Shown piece by piece: positions 49,249 to 58,193 of a stretch of 64,000 nucleotides of DNA. The stretch lies in NCBI RefSeq assembly GCF_008520305.1, contig NZ_ML703258.1, positions 176,099 through 240,098 of the forward strand. Direction: 5' to 3'. Each line of letters begins with the position of its first letter. Position 1 is the first letter of the stretch. Both the position numbers and the translations under genes were made by a program. Source of the stretch: Mesorhizobium sp. SARCC-RB16n. GTDB taxonomy: Bacteria > Pseudomonadota > Alphaproteobacteria > Rhizobiales > Rhizobiaceae. The notes below the pieces were generated by a model that was not told the origin of the DNA, did no database searches, and saw only the letters and a program-made list of their open reading frames with translations.

Positions 49249-50592
49249 TCATGAGAATTCCACGCGGATTGTCATGGACGGATGTGCGGTCGGGTAATAG
49301 CGCTGGCCTTTTTCTACGCCGCTCAGCAACCGCGGCCGCACCCCGGTCTTCTGCATCGCCAGCGCCAAGGCGATGCAGAACTGCACCATTTCCAGCCATA
49401 CCAGGTGATAGCCGATACAGACGTGTGGGCCCGTACCGAACTGCAGCATGTCCACCGGCCGGATCGGCTCCGTGCGTTGCAGCCACCGCTCCAGGCGAAA
49501 CTGATCAGGCGCCTCGTGCAGCAGCGCCGAGGTCGAGAAATGCAGCAGCGGGATGCACAGATGGGTGCCCGCCGGAATGCGCCGTTGGCCGAGTTGCAAT
49601 TCCTGCAGCGCGCGACGCGGCAGGAGCGTGGTCGCCGGATGCATGCGCAGCGTCTCGCGGAACAGCGCCTCGGCGACCGGACACTGCGCAAGGTCCGTGT
49701 GCCGGGTCGGCACCGAGCCCACGCGTTGCGCCTCCTCGACCAGGGCGTCCCACAGTACAGGCTGCCGCGCTAGCTCGATCACCATCCAGGCCATCGTCGA
49801 GGCGGTGGTCTCGTGACCGCCAAGCAGCAGCAAGCGGATATTGGCGACCAGGACGTCATCGGAGAGCGCATCGCCGCTGCGATCGAAGGCGCTCACCATG
49901 TCGTTGATCAACCCGGTCCGCGCGGCATGCGCGCGCGCGTCGCGCACGAACTGGCGCAAGCGCGCGTCGATCCAGTCGCGGGCGGCGCGGCCCCGCTGCA
50001 AGGGCAGTCCGGGGAGGTCGACCCGGGGCGCGACGATCAACTGCAGCAGTTGCCGGTACTTGCGATGCCATTCCGGCAGGTCCTGCGCTGGGATTCCCAT
50101 GAGGCTGAAGATGAGCTTGAGCATCAGGTCGCCGGTTTCAGGTAGGATGGTTACGTCGCCGCGGTCGCGCCACGCCTGCACCCGCGCCCGGATGACGCGC
50201 GCGAACAGGGCGCCGATGCCGGCCTGGGTCAGCCCCTTGGGCAGGAACGCCGCCTTGATCGCATCGCGCGCCTGCCGATGCGCGGCGCCGTCCTGGGCGA
50301 CCAACGTTCCGCCAAGCAATTCGGGCGCGATCTCTTCGATCAGCGCCGAGGACACGTCCTTACTCCGGAGCATTGCGAACGCATCCAGATCCACGCAGGT
50401 CATCAGGTGTCCGGCAGGGCCGAAATCCAGCCAGAAGTGGCTGCCCAGCGTCCGTTCCGCGCGCTGCAGCAGCCGCGGCAGGTCACAGACGATGGCGGGA
50501 AGATGCCCGACCAGGGGGAAAGCGCCGGGCATGACCGGGATGTCGTCCCGCAGCCGGTGCCGACGGTTCAGCGGGTTGAGCAGCATGGCCAT
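49249..50592 (-). CDS. cyp117: Cytochrome P450 CYP117 (ent-kaurene oxidase)
   Basis: 447 residues from the ATG at 50592, whose A is also the last base of the SDR stop codon (TGATG). P450 hallmarks are the I-helix LLLGGHETTASTMAWM near 250, ExxR in EALFRETLRMHP near 298 and the haem loop FGTGPHVCIGYHLVW near 390, with Cys as thiolate ligand. In rhizobial gibberellin operons CYP117 oxidises ent-kaurene to ent-kaurenoic acid. It is a soluble P450 that needs ferredoxin, probably the operon's own. Confidence 0.93.
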   Translation of the reverse strand: MAMLLNPLNRRHRLRDDIPVMPGAFPLVGHLPAIVCDLPRLLQRAERTLGSHFWLDFGPAGHLMTCVDLDAFAMLRSKDVSSALIEEIAPELLGGTLVAQDGAAHRQARDAIKAAFLPKGLTQAGIGALFARVIRARVQAWRDRGDVTILPETGDLMLKLIFSLMGIPAQDLPEWHRKYRQLLQLIVAPRVDLPGLPLQRGRAARDWIDARLRQFVRDARAHAARTGLINDMVSAFDRSGDALSDDVLVANIRLLLLGGHETTASTMAWMVIELARQPVLWDALVEEAQRVGSVPTRHTDLAQCPVAEALFRETLRMHPATTLLPRRALQELQLGQRRIPAGTHLCIPLLHFSTSALLHEAPDQFRLERWLQRTEPIRPVDMLQFGTGPHVCIGYHLVWLEMVQFCIALALAMQKTGVRPRLLSGVEKGQRYYPTAHPSMTIRVEFS

Positions 50593-51428
50593 CAGCAGCG
50601 CGCCGCTTCGGCGGTGTCGGCGGCGGTCCGTGCGGCGCGGCTGTTGCCACCGTCGGCGTATGTCGGCACATGCGCCAGCATGCCGCCGTCGATGCACATG
50701 ACCTGGCCGGTGATCAACGCAGCATCGTCGGAGAGCAGGAAGGCCACCAGCGCGGCCACGTCCTCGGGGCGGCCGACGCGCGGCAGGAGTTGGTGCCGGC
50801 GCAGATGCCGTTGCATGCACTCGTCCAGCTTGGCGACGAGACGCTCCGTCATGATAAGACCCGGCGCAACGGCGTTGCAGCGGATCTGCGCATGACCGTA
50901 CTGGGTGGCGAGCGAGGCCGACAGCATGTTCATCGCCGCCTTCGACGCGGCGTAGGACGTCTGCCCAGTGTCACCGCTGAGCCCCTGGCAAGACGACATG
51001 TTGACGATGGCACCACCGCCGCGGGCGATCATCCGTGGGATGGCCTGCCGGCAGCAGAGCAGCGTGCCGCGCAGATTGGTCGCCATGGTCTGATCCCAGA
51101 CCACCAGGTCCAGATCGAGGATCGCGCTGTCGCGCGGGGTCAGATGCATGGCGCTCGCGTTGTTCACCAGCAGGTCGACCCCACCGAAGTGCCCCTGCGC
51201 CATCTCGAACAGCGCTGCCACCGCCGACGCATCGGCGATGTCCGTGGCCAGGGCCAGCGCGTGGCCGGCTTCGGCCGCGATCTGCTCGGTGCAGGCGATG
51301 GCCGCCGAGCCATCAATGTCGGCCACCACCACTTTGCCGCCCTCGCGCGCGATGGCGAGGGCGCACGCCTTGCCGATGCCGGCGCCGGCGCCGGTCACCA
51401 CGGCCACCTTGCCTTCAAACCGCCCCAT
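50592..51428 (-). CDS. Short-chain dehydrogenase/reductase of gibberellin operon
   Basis: 278 residues from the ATG at 51428, six bases after AGGAGG; the start lies 14 bases inside the ferredoxin gene. Classical SDR motifs are VTGAGAGIGKACALAI near 12, NNASAM near 90, catalytic Ser in VNMSSCQGLSG and YAASKAAMN with Tyr and Lys near 157, and PGLIMTERL near 190. In the known pathway this enzyme oxidises GA12-aldehyde to GA12 using NAD(P). Confidence 0.93.
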   Translation of the reverse strand: MGRFEGKVAVVTGAGAGIGKACALAIAREGGKVVVADIDGSAAIACTEQIAAEAGHALALATDIADASAVAALFEMAQGHFGGVDLLVNNASAMHLTPRDSAILDLDLVVWDQTMATNLRGTLLCCRQAIPRMIARGGGAIVNMSSCQGLSGDTGQTSYAASKAAMNMLSASLATQYGHAQIRCNAVAPGLIMTERLVAKLDECMQRHLRRHQLLPRVGRPEDVAALVAFLLSDDAALITGQVMCIDGGMLAHVPTYADGGNSRAARTAADTAEAARC

Positions 51429-51723
51429 CGTGTCCTCCTGGATTGCGTTGGTCGTTCGCAGCATGCCGCTCGACCTCCGCCGGAGAAGGCCCAGGGTCGA
51501 GGCTGGCGCGCCCGTCATCGGCAGCGTCGCTTTCGATGACCCGAATGGCGGCGACCGGGCACTGGCTGGCCGCGAGCCGCACGGCGGCGTGCAGCGCCTG
51601 CGGGACAGTCGCCGCGCACACTTCGGCCACGCCGTCCGGTTGGCGCTGACGAAAGGTGCCCGGCAGCGTCAGCACGCACTGCCCGGTGGTTCCGCACAGA
51701 TCCTGGTCGACCACGACGCGCAT
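51415..51723 (-). CDS. Ferredoxin of gibberellin operon
   Basis: 102 residues from the ATG at 51723, one base after the CYP114 stop. Cysteines in DLCGTTGQC near 10-16 and ASQCPVAAI near 55 fit a single-cluster [3Fe-4S] type ferredoxin like those serving soluble P450s. An acidic tail of about 40 residues follows the cluster domain. It probably donates electrons to the three P450s; in characterised operons it is needed for full CYP114 activity. It overlaps the SDR gene by 14 bases. Confidence 0.88.
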   Translation of the reverse strand: MRVVVDQDLCGTTGQCVLTLPGTFRQRQPDGVAEVCAATVPQALHAAVRLAASQCPVAAIRVIESDAADDGRASLDPGPSPAEVERHAANDQRNPGGHDGAV

Positions 51724-51724
51724 T

Positions 51725-53014
51725 TCAGCCCTCCTGCGCATGCAGCCGCACCGGCAGCGCGCGGAACGTCCGAAGGAACGCGGAGGGCTCCCGGGTCGGT
51801 TGCTCGGCCAATGCCAGCGTGGGGAAGCGCGCCTGAATCCGCGGCAGGCTCTCGGCCAACTCCACCCGGGCCAGTTGCGCACCGAGGCAGAAGTGAATGC
51901 CGTGGCCGAAGCTCAGCATGATCTTCCCGTCGGTCGACATGCCAGGGCTGGTGCCGTAGAACCGCGCGGGATCGAAGCGATCGGGATCGGCGAATGCGTC
52001 CGAGTCGCGATTGCCGGCCGCGATCAGCACGCGCACGTCCGCGTTCTTCGGGATCACCACGCCGCTCAGTTCGATGTCGCGCTGGGCGATACGCGGGATG
52101 GAGCTGAACATGGCGGGCGCGTCGCAACGCAGGACCTCTTCGACGAATGCCTCCACCCCCACGGCGTCTCCCTGCAGCCAGTGCCGTTGTTCGGGATATG
52201 CCAGCATCGCCAGGACCGCATGGTCGATAGTCGCAGCCGTGGTGGCGAAGCCGCCCAGCAGCATGCCCCACAGCATGCTGATCAACTCCGCATCCGACAG
52301 CGTGTCGGCATCGTCGTCGTGTGCGCCGATCAGCATCGACACGATGTCGTGGCGGGGATCGGCGCGCTTGCGCGGTATGAGGTCGCCGAAGTAGGCCTGC
52401 ACCCTGGCGCTGGCCGCGTCCGCCGCCGCGAGTTGGGGATCGCTAGCGTGCGGGCTCAGGCCTTCCAGAATGACGCCGATCCCGCCGGCCAGCCCGAACA
52501 TGTCGTCCTGGGGCATGCCGAACAGTTCGGCGAAGACCAGCACGGGTATGGCCAGCGCGAAATCCCGATGCAGGTCCACCGCCTCCCCGCGTTCCAGCGC
52601 GGGCGCCATGCCGTCCAGGCATGCTGCGGCGATGCGCGCGATGCTCGGCCGCAGATTGTCGATCTGGTGCATGGTGAAATCGCGCGAAATCAGCCGGCGC
52701 AGACGTGTATGCGCCGGTGGGTCCTTCATCGCTAGCGTGGACTCCAGCAGATTGAGTGACAGGCTGGTCGCCGCGCGCGTGAAATAGCGCGCCAGTTCGC
52801 CCGGCGCCGGTCCGCGAAACGCATCGCCCGTGGCCTTGAGCGCCCAGAGGATGTCGGCATGGCGGCTCAACAGAAAGAGCCCCGACGCCGCGCGATGCAC
52901 CGGATCGTGCTCGCGCAACCACCGCATGAACGGATACGGGTCGTGGATGCACGCTGGCGACGCCAGTTCGGCGAAGGCGTCCCGGCATGCCGCCGTGGTT
53001 TCTTGCACGTCCAT
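51725..53014 (-). CDS. cyp114: Cytochrome P450 CYP114
   Basis: 429 residues. The N-terminal proline-rich hinge ([18 protein letters not shown]), the I-helix [16 protein letters not shown] near 243, ExxR in [10 protein letters not shown] near 280 and the haem loop [15 protein letters not shown] near 365 are present. In this pathway CYP114, with the adjacent ferredoxin, converts ent-kaurenoic acid to GA12-aldehyde through ring contraction. It lies 94 bases after CYP112, the largest gap among the four P450-side genes. Confidence 0.92.
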   Translation of the reverse strand: MDVQETTAACRDAFAELASPACIHDPYPFMRWLREHDPVHRAASGLFLLSRHADILWALKATGDAFRGPAPGELARYFTRAATSLSLNLLESTLAMKDPPAHTRLRRLISRDFTMHQIDNLRPSIARIAAACLDGMAPALERGEAVDLHRDFALAIPVLVFAELFGMPQDDMFGLAGGIGVILEGLSPHASDPQLAAADAASARVQAYFGDLIPRKRADPRHDIVSMLIGAHDDDADTLSDAELISMLWGMLLGGFATTAATIDHAVLAMLAYPEQRHWLQGDAVGVEAFVEEVLRCDAPAMFSSIPRIAQRDIELSGVVIPKNADVRVLIAAGNRDSDAFADPDRFDPARFYGTSPGMSTDGKIMLSFGHGIHFCLGAQLARVELAESLPRIQARFPTLALAEQPTREPSAFLRTFRALPVRLHAQEG

Positions 53015-53108
53015 CTTGATTACCTGTCAGCTGGCTGATCTGGCCGGCGCGCGCCAGGCGCGCCGACAAATTGCGGAGAAGATCGCGGTACGCGGCGGCG
53101 TCCGCGCA

Positions 53109-54311
53109 TCACCAGAGCACCGGCAATTCCTCGAACCCGCCAGTGATGATCTCCTTGCGCAACTTCAGGTCTTCGGGCGCTACGGCTAGGCGCAGTGCGG
53201 GAAAGCGCTGGAAGATCGAACCGAACACCGCCTTGAGTTCAAGCCTGGCCAGCGCCACGCCGATGCAGTGGTGCGGCCCGTAGGAAAACGCCAGGTGCGG
53301 GTTTTCCTCGCGTCCGATGTCGAAGGTTTCCGGGTCGTCGAAATGGCGCCGATCGAACGACGTCGCCGGCAGGCCGACGAGCACCTTGCTTTCCGCGGGA
53401 ATATGCACGCCCGCGATGGTGACGTCGGTCCTCGGATAGCGCATGATGCCGTCCCAGCCCGCGCCCGGCGGATACATGCGCAGGATTTCCTCTACCGCGT
53501 TGTCCACCAGGGATGGATCGCCGATCAGGCGTTCGCGCTGTTGCGGATGGCGGAACATGGCCAGCAGGCCGAATTCGATCTGCGCGACGGTGCTCTCGTG
53601 CCCCGCCACCAGCATGCCCCCCGCCAGGCCGACCGCCTCTTCCTCGGTCGCCTTGCCCTGGTCGACCGCCGCGAGCAAATCCGTCAGCAGGTTGTCGCCC
53701 GGATCCTGGCGCTTGTCGCGCATCTTGCCGCGAATGTAGGCGCGCAGTTCTTCCCAAGCCAGGCGCGACGCGCTGCGCGGGCCGCTTTCATGCTGGTGCG
53801 TCATCACCTCGTCGGACAGCCCGGCGAAAAAGGTGTGATCCTCGTAGGGCACGCCCATCAGCGCGCTGATGACCATGGCCGGAAGCGGAAAGGAGAGGTG
53901 GCGCCGTAGGTCGGCGGGCTGGGGCTGGGCTGCCAGCGTCTCGAACAACTGCGCGGCGATCGCCTCGACTTGCTGCGCGAGCAGCTTCGCCCTGCGGTCG
54001 CTGAAGGCCGGCGCCACGATCGCGCGTAGCCGGGCGTGCTCGCCCCCCTCGTGCGAGACCAGCCACCCCGGCGAACCGAGAATCACCGAATCCGGGGTGA
54101 ATGCCGCTGGCGGCATTCCCGCGGGCCGGAACGCCGCGTCGGACAGCACTGCCTTGGCCTCGTCGTAGCCTGTCACCCACCAGCCTTCGTGCCCAGACGG
54201 GAAGCGCACGCGGTGGATCGGACCGTTGGCGCATAGCGCCAACATCTCGGGCGAGGGTTCGATGTGATCGACGCGCCACATCGGCAGCATCGGCAAGTGT
54301 TGTTCGGACAT
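53109..54311 (-). CDS. cyp112: Cytochrome P450 CYP112
   Basis: 400 residues. Hallmarks are the I-helix LAGGMLVAGHESTVAQIEF near 228, ExxR in VEEILRMYPPG near 270 and the haem loop FSYGPHHCIGVALARL near 345. CYP112 performs the multistep oxidation of GA12 that removes C-20 and gives GA9. It is the first gene of the operon here; CYP115, which hydroxylates GA9 to GA4 in some strains, is not present upstream. Confidence 0.92.
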   Translation of the reverse strand: MSEQHLPMLPMWRVDHIEPSPEMLALCANGPIHRVRFPSGHEGWWVTGYDEAKAVLSDAAFRPAGMPPAAFTPDSVILGSPGWLVSHEGGEHARLRAIVAPAFSDRRAKLLAQQVEAIAAQLFETLAAQPQPADLRRHLSFPLPAMVISALMGVPYEDHTFFAGLSDEVMTHQHESGPRSASRLAWEELRAYIRGKMRDKRQDPGDNLLTDLLAAVDQGKATEEEAVGLAGGMLVAGHESTVAQIEFGLLAMFRHPQQRERLIGDPSLVDNAVEEILRMYPPGAGWDGIMRYPRTDVTIAGVHIPAESKVLVGLPATSFDRRHFDDPETFDIGREENPHLAFSYGPHHCIGVALARLELKAVFGSIFQRFPALRLAVAPEDLKLRKEIITGGFEELPVLW

Positions 54312-55441
54312 GGTGGCGCTTCATTCTCTAGCGATGGAAGGGCGGAAGGTTACCGGCCCGCGCGGCGGGCAGCGAAAAGGCATTGGCCGCCGTAGCGGCT
54401 CGCAACAGGGGCTGGCAGGCTGGATCACACCGATCGGCTCGGCACCGCGGCTCGCGAAAAGGCGTGGAATCGCGGGCGGGATGGGGGAAGGCTGAAGATT
54501 ATGGGGCGTGCTATTAATCGCGGCGTAACGCGAGACAAAGTTCCCCGGCTTAGCATTCGCTAGTCTCCACGACGGCGTTCCGCCGCCTGGCCAGTCATCC
54601 CTTCGGCGACTACATTTTCGGCAGAGTGATCACGGTATGATTTCTCCTTCGTTCCTGACGCGCTTTGTAGATAACGCAGCATTTATCGTGCCAAGCGGAG
54701 AACCATTCGAACGATATGCTAGCTCTGGCTATCGCGGTGCCAATAATCCAACATCGTGTCGGATATCGAACAATGACATCGAACAGCGTGTCGGATATCG
54801 GACAAGGGTGAACACGGTTTGGAGTGAAGTGTGAATTCCTGCCGCGCCAGCCGGGTCCTGGTGCGAGTCAGCAGATCGCGCGACCACAATAATTACCGGT
54901 CTCTATCGCGATGACCCGACAGGGTCCGAATTCCTGAGCGCCGCGCGGCTGAAGCGTGGAACGCCTTGTTGGCGACCCCGAGGCCAGTTCACTGCTCGTT
55001 CGTGCGGGCTTGTCCGCCTGGAAGGGTTGAGCCGGCCGGGTCTTGGACTGGCCGTGTTACAGCCACGGCGCGTGTGCAAAGCAGCAGGTGAACGGGGAAG
55101 CGGCGAAGGTCGGCATTCGGGCCGGCAAGTTTCAGGCGCCTTGGGAGTGGCGGGCGGCGCATGCAGATGGCGCGGCGTCGGGCCCACCACGAGGCTTCTC
55201 GCGCTACTCGTGCGAGCCGCGGCGGAGAATGTCCTCAAATCAGCTCATGCGGTGAAGCCAACTGGTATCTCTCAAAGTGCTCATGGGGAGGCAAGTTGGA
55301 ACGAGACAAGGACGGTATTCCCGCGACTTGGCGACCGGCTCGCGGCGGCCGCGCTTTTTGGACTCGCGGTAAAGGCGACGTGGACAGCCGGTCGCGGAGG
55401 CAAACGGCAGCTGGCAATCAGCCCATCACCACCCCATGCGA
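54312..55441. other. 1.1-kb stretch upstream of the gibberellin operon
   Basis: No gene was recognised; in particular no trace of a P450 is seen next to CYP112. It contains an IS21-like repeat pair (54755-54804). From about 54840 to 55440 the sequence is G-rich and lacks a credible protein; short frames on the plus strand have no family resemblance. Operon promoter elements are expected at 54312-54650 but none was identified with confidence. Confidence 0.4.
54755..54804. repeat. Direct repeats resembling an IS21-family end
   Basis: CGTGTCGGATATCGAACA (54755-54772) and CGTGTCGGATATCGGACA (54787-54804) differ at one base and start 32 bases apart, with CATCGAACA between them. Multiple TGTCsGATA...GACA repeats are typical of IS21 transposase-binding ends. 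No istA or istB gene is present in the window, so this is probably a remnant. Confidence 0.55.
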
Positions 55442-56485
55442 TCACGGCGTTGGTCGAGGTGTCGTCGCGACACTCGGCGGCAGGGTGGGGTAAGTTACCT
55501 GCGGCTGGTCGCCGGTTAGCGTTCGCAAGAAGGTGACGATACTGGAGACTTCCTCAGGGGCCAAGCGGATGCCAAGCTGGGCAGTGCCCATCACCGCTAC
55601 CGCCTCGTCCAGGTCCCACGCACGGCCACTGTGGAAGTACGGGGCAGTGAGTTCGACGTTTCTTAAGCTGGGGACTTTGAAGACATATTGGTCGTCCATC
55701 CGCCCGGTCACCCGTTTGCGACCTTCGTCGTCGGGCGGCAGGAAGTCCCGGCCCGGCTTCTCGACCGCGCCAAAAGCAGCGTACATGCCGCCGCCGACAT
55801 TTATGCCGTTATGGCAAGAGGAGCATCCCTTGTCGATGAAGAGCCTGAGGCCTTTCTTCTCTTGCATGGTGAGCGCTTTTTCGTCACCCTTGAGATACAT
55901 ATCGAACGGTCCGTCGGGTGTGGTCAGCGTTGCCTCGAACACGGCGATCGCCTTCTTGAGGTTGACGAAGTCGAGAGGATCGATTTCATCTGGGAAGGCT
56001 TTGCGGAATGCCTCCACGTAGCCGGGAATACCCTTGAGCTGTTCGACAGCGTGCTCAGGGGTGCTGCCCATCTCGATTGGGCCGGATATAGGCCCACCGG
56101 CCTGCTCGGTCAGGTCGGCGGCCCGACCATCCCAAAACTGAGCAATGTTGAACACTGAATTGAGCACAGTTGGCGCATTTCGGCCACCGTGCTGCCAATT
56201 GTGGCCAATTGAAGTGGTGCGGCCATCTGCCCCGCCGAGCCCGATTTGATGGCAGGTGTTGCAGCTGATGTTGTGCGACTCCGACAGCCTCGGCTCGAAA
56301 AACAGCATCTTGCCCAGTTCGACCTTCGCTGACGTCGCCGGATTGCCGTCCAGGACCGGCGGATCCTTGGGAATGGGGTCAAACAGCGATTTCGCGTCAT
56401 CACGCAGATTGTCCTGCCCCATCGCCATTGAGGTGAGCAGGCAACATCCGAGTGCAGCATACCGAAAATTCCACTTAATCGCCAA
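55442..56485 (-). CDS. Dihaem cytochrome c peroxidase
   Basis: 347 residues from a TTG at 56485, with GAAGGAGAGG just upstream; a longer TTG frame begins at 56521. A signal peptide (FRYAALGCCLLTSMAMGQ) sends it to the periplasm. Two haem-binding CxxCH motifs, SCNTCHQIG near 80 and CSSCHNG near 228, and the segments LGKMLFFEPRLS near 58 and APYFHSGRAWDLDEAV near 300 are those of bacterial CcpA/MauG. It reduces hydrogen peroxide with electrons from small c-type cytochromes. In rhizobia such genes are often in microaerobic regulons; no FNR/FixK box was found here. Confidence 0.9.
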   Translation of the reverse strand: MAIKWNFRYAALGCCLLTSMAMGQDNLRDDAKSLFDPIPKDPPVLDGNPATSAKVELGKMLFFEPRLSESHNISCNTCHQIGLGGADGRTTSIGHNWQHGGRNAPTVLNSVFNIAQFWDGRAADLTEQAGGPISGPIEMGSTPEHAVEQLKGIPGYVEAFRKAFPDEIDPLDFVNLKKAIAVFEATLTTPDGPFDMYLKGDEKALTMQEKKGLRLFIDKGCSSCHNGINVGGGMYAAFGAVEKPGRDFLPPDDEGRKRVTGRMDDQYVFKVPSLRNVELTAPYFHSGRAWDLDEAVAVMGTAQLGIRLAPEEVSSIVTFLRTLTGDQPQVTYPTLPPSVATTPRPTP

Positions 56486-56942
56486 ACAGCCTCTCCTTCG
56501 AACCCCGAGACTGTGCGCCAAATGAGCGGCTTCCCATTACAAGGGGTTAGTGCGCATCCTCGGCAGCATCTGCAGCGTCGCGAGGCAGAGGAGCAAAAAA
56601 CGAGCCAAAGCCGTGGGAAGGACTCGAAGACGGATTTCCAAAGCTTTTGGCCCGAGTCAGGTGCAAATCGACCACGGCGGCGTCGTGGGCCTGACAAACC
56701 CGACAATGGCCGTTGGCCAGCGCATACCTGCACCGGCCCCAATGATCTATGTCCGCGGCTGCTAGATGGTGGCCTGCAAGCATCGGTTGACGCTTCTAAT
56801 TGGTGCCCCTGCGGCAGTGCTTATCGGTGTCGATCGCCCGCAAAGCCGGCCAGGCAGACACCATAGTCGCTTCCCCGGTAACCCTGATTGAGTGAACCCC
56901 ATACGATCGGCGAAACACTGACTACAAAGCAAGGTCGCCGCC
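56486..56942. other. Intergenic stretch, nothing recognised
   Basis: No protein-like frame was found between the cytochrome c peroxidase and response-regulator genes, which are both on the minus strand. The first 36 bases may be coding if the longer peroxidase start is used. Confidence 0.3.
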
Positions 56943-57653
56943 TTAGCGGCGCGTCCTCAGTTCCTCGACGTCCACGGCGCTCTCGAAAACATATCCGGCG
57001 CCGCGCTCGGTGCGGATATATTGGATGGTCGAGCGGTGTGCCAGCTTACGGCGAAGGCGCAGGATCAGCACGTCGATGCTGCGGTCATAGACCTCTTGAT
57101 CATAGACTCTGGTCGCCTTCAGAAGCTGCTCACGCGAAAGCACCCGGCCTGGGTTCTTGAGGAAGGCCATAAGCAGGTTGAACTCACCCGCAGTTAGCTT
57201 CACTTCGAGATCCGTCCCTCGACGCAAGCGGCGACGTTTCGTGCTGACTTGCCAGTCATCAAAATTAAAGATTGCATTTCGCTCACGCCCCAGCCGCTGG
57301 CGCATGGCGGCCCGCACGCGAGCCAGCAACTCCTGATGGCCGAAGGGCTTAGTGATGTAATCGCGGGCGCCGGTTTCGAGACCGACTACCTTGTCGGACT
57401 CGTCCAGGTAGTCGGCGCTGATGATAATGATCGGAAGGTCCCTGTTGGCGCCAAAATCCCGAACGAATTGCAAACCGTCCTCTCGGCCGAGGCTCAGATC
57501 GACAATCGCCAGATCAAGGGCTTCAGAAACCATCTTACTGGCGGCCTGTTGGCCGCTTTCGACCGCACTGACCCTAAACTCATGCTTGGACAAAAGGTCC
57601 ACGAGCAGTTCTCTGGTTGAAGCGTCGTGACTCAAAACGAGAACGTTCTTCAT
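56943..57653 (-). CDS. VirG-like response regulator (OmpR family)
   Basis: 236 residues from the ATG at 57653, preceded by GGAG. The receiver domain has a phosphoacceptor Asp in LAIVDLSLGREDGLQFVRD near 52, Ser in IIIISADYLDE and Lys in ARDYITKPFGHQE. The C-terminal winged helix has KLTAGEFNLLMAFLKNPGRV, LSREQLLKATR and YDRSIDVLILRLRRKL. LGREDGL, the TAGEFNLL block and the YDRSIDVLILRLRRK block match VirG closely. The receiver starts MKNVLVLSHDAS, so one of the usual acidic pair near residue 8 is replaced (SHD instead of DDD). No VirA sensor is nearby. In some mesorhizobia VirG controls a type IV secretion system; that role here is inference. Confidence 0.85.
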   Translation of the reverse strand: MKNVLVLSHDASTRELLVDLLSKHEFRVSAVESGQQAASKMVSEALDLAIVDLSLGREDGLQFVRDFGANRDLPIIIISADYLDESDKVVGLETGARDYITKPFGHQELLARVRAAMRQRLGRERNAIFNFDDWQVSTKRRRLRRGTDLEVKLTAGEFNLLMAFLKNPGRVLSREQLLKATRVYDQEVYDRSIDVLILRLRRKLAHRSTIQYIRTERGAGYVFESAVDVEELRTRR

Positions 57654-58193
57654 GGTTACTCCTGCAGCTTTGGCTTCGCGACGATGAGCCAAATTATGCA
57701 GGGTCCACAGGTGGGACAATCTTCGTTGGGCGCATGACACAATAGCGCACACACATAGTCCTCGGCGGGACCGCCGCTTTGAGCCACCACCCGATCTCCC
57801 AAGCGTGTTCGACCATTTCTCCGATTGAGCTCTGAGTGTTCGTCCTACTGTTTTGGCTGCTCGCCCGCGCCTTGCCGGTCGTTGGCCCTGCCGATCCCCT
57901 CTCCTGCGGCCTTCAGGCCAGAGTCATGAGGCGTTGTGCGCCTGCAGCGCACATCTCCCATTCGGATTCAGCTGCATTTCATCTGAAACTCCGAAAACAT
58001 TGACTTTCTAGGCAACAAGATGGATTTATCACGGTAGTTCGAATGTATAGATCGACTCACCAACCACCCACAAAAATAAAAGTACGTGCTACTACTAAAC
58101 TATTGTTGATCTTCACTTTGAACATAACCCAGTAACATAGAAACAACTTGGGTGCATAGCTCTCGTTGTATCTAAAAAACGCAGGAGGTTAAA
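57654..58193. other. 540-base regulatory spacer between virG-like gene and otsA
   Basis: The two genes diverge, so this stretch should hold both promoters. It becomes AT-rich from about 58000 to 58190. A dyad TTTCATCTGAAA is at 57977-57988. No -35/-10 pair was assigned with confidence, and no nod box or NifA site was found. Confidence 0.4.
57977..57988. promoter_or_regulatory. vir-box-like dyad
   Basis: TTTCATCTGAAA is a near palindrome; the overlapping TTCATCTGAAAC (57978-57989) matches the vir-box form TNCAATTGAAAY, as I remember it, at 10 of 12 positions. It lies between the VirG-like gene and otsA, so it could be a target of that regulator. One short match is weak evidence. Confidence 0.3.

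Noticed and set aside
55027-55536. 169-codon plus-strand frame, and a thought that 54840-55440 is part of a group II intron
   Set aside because: No reverse-transcriptase motif, no domain V sequence and no protein family seen; the RNA idea rests on texture only.
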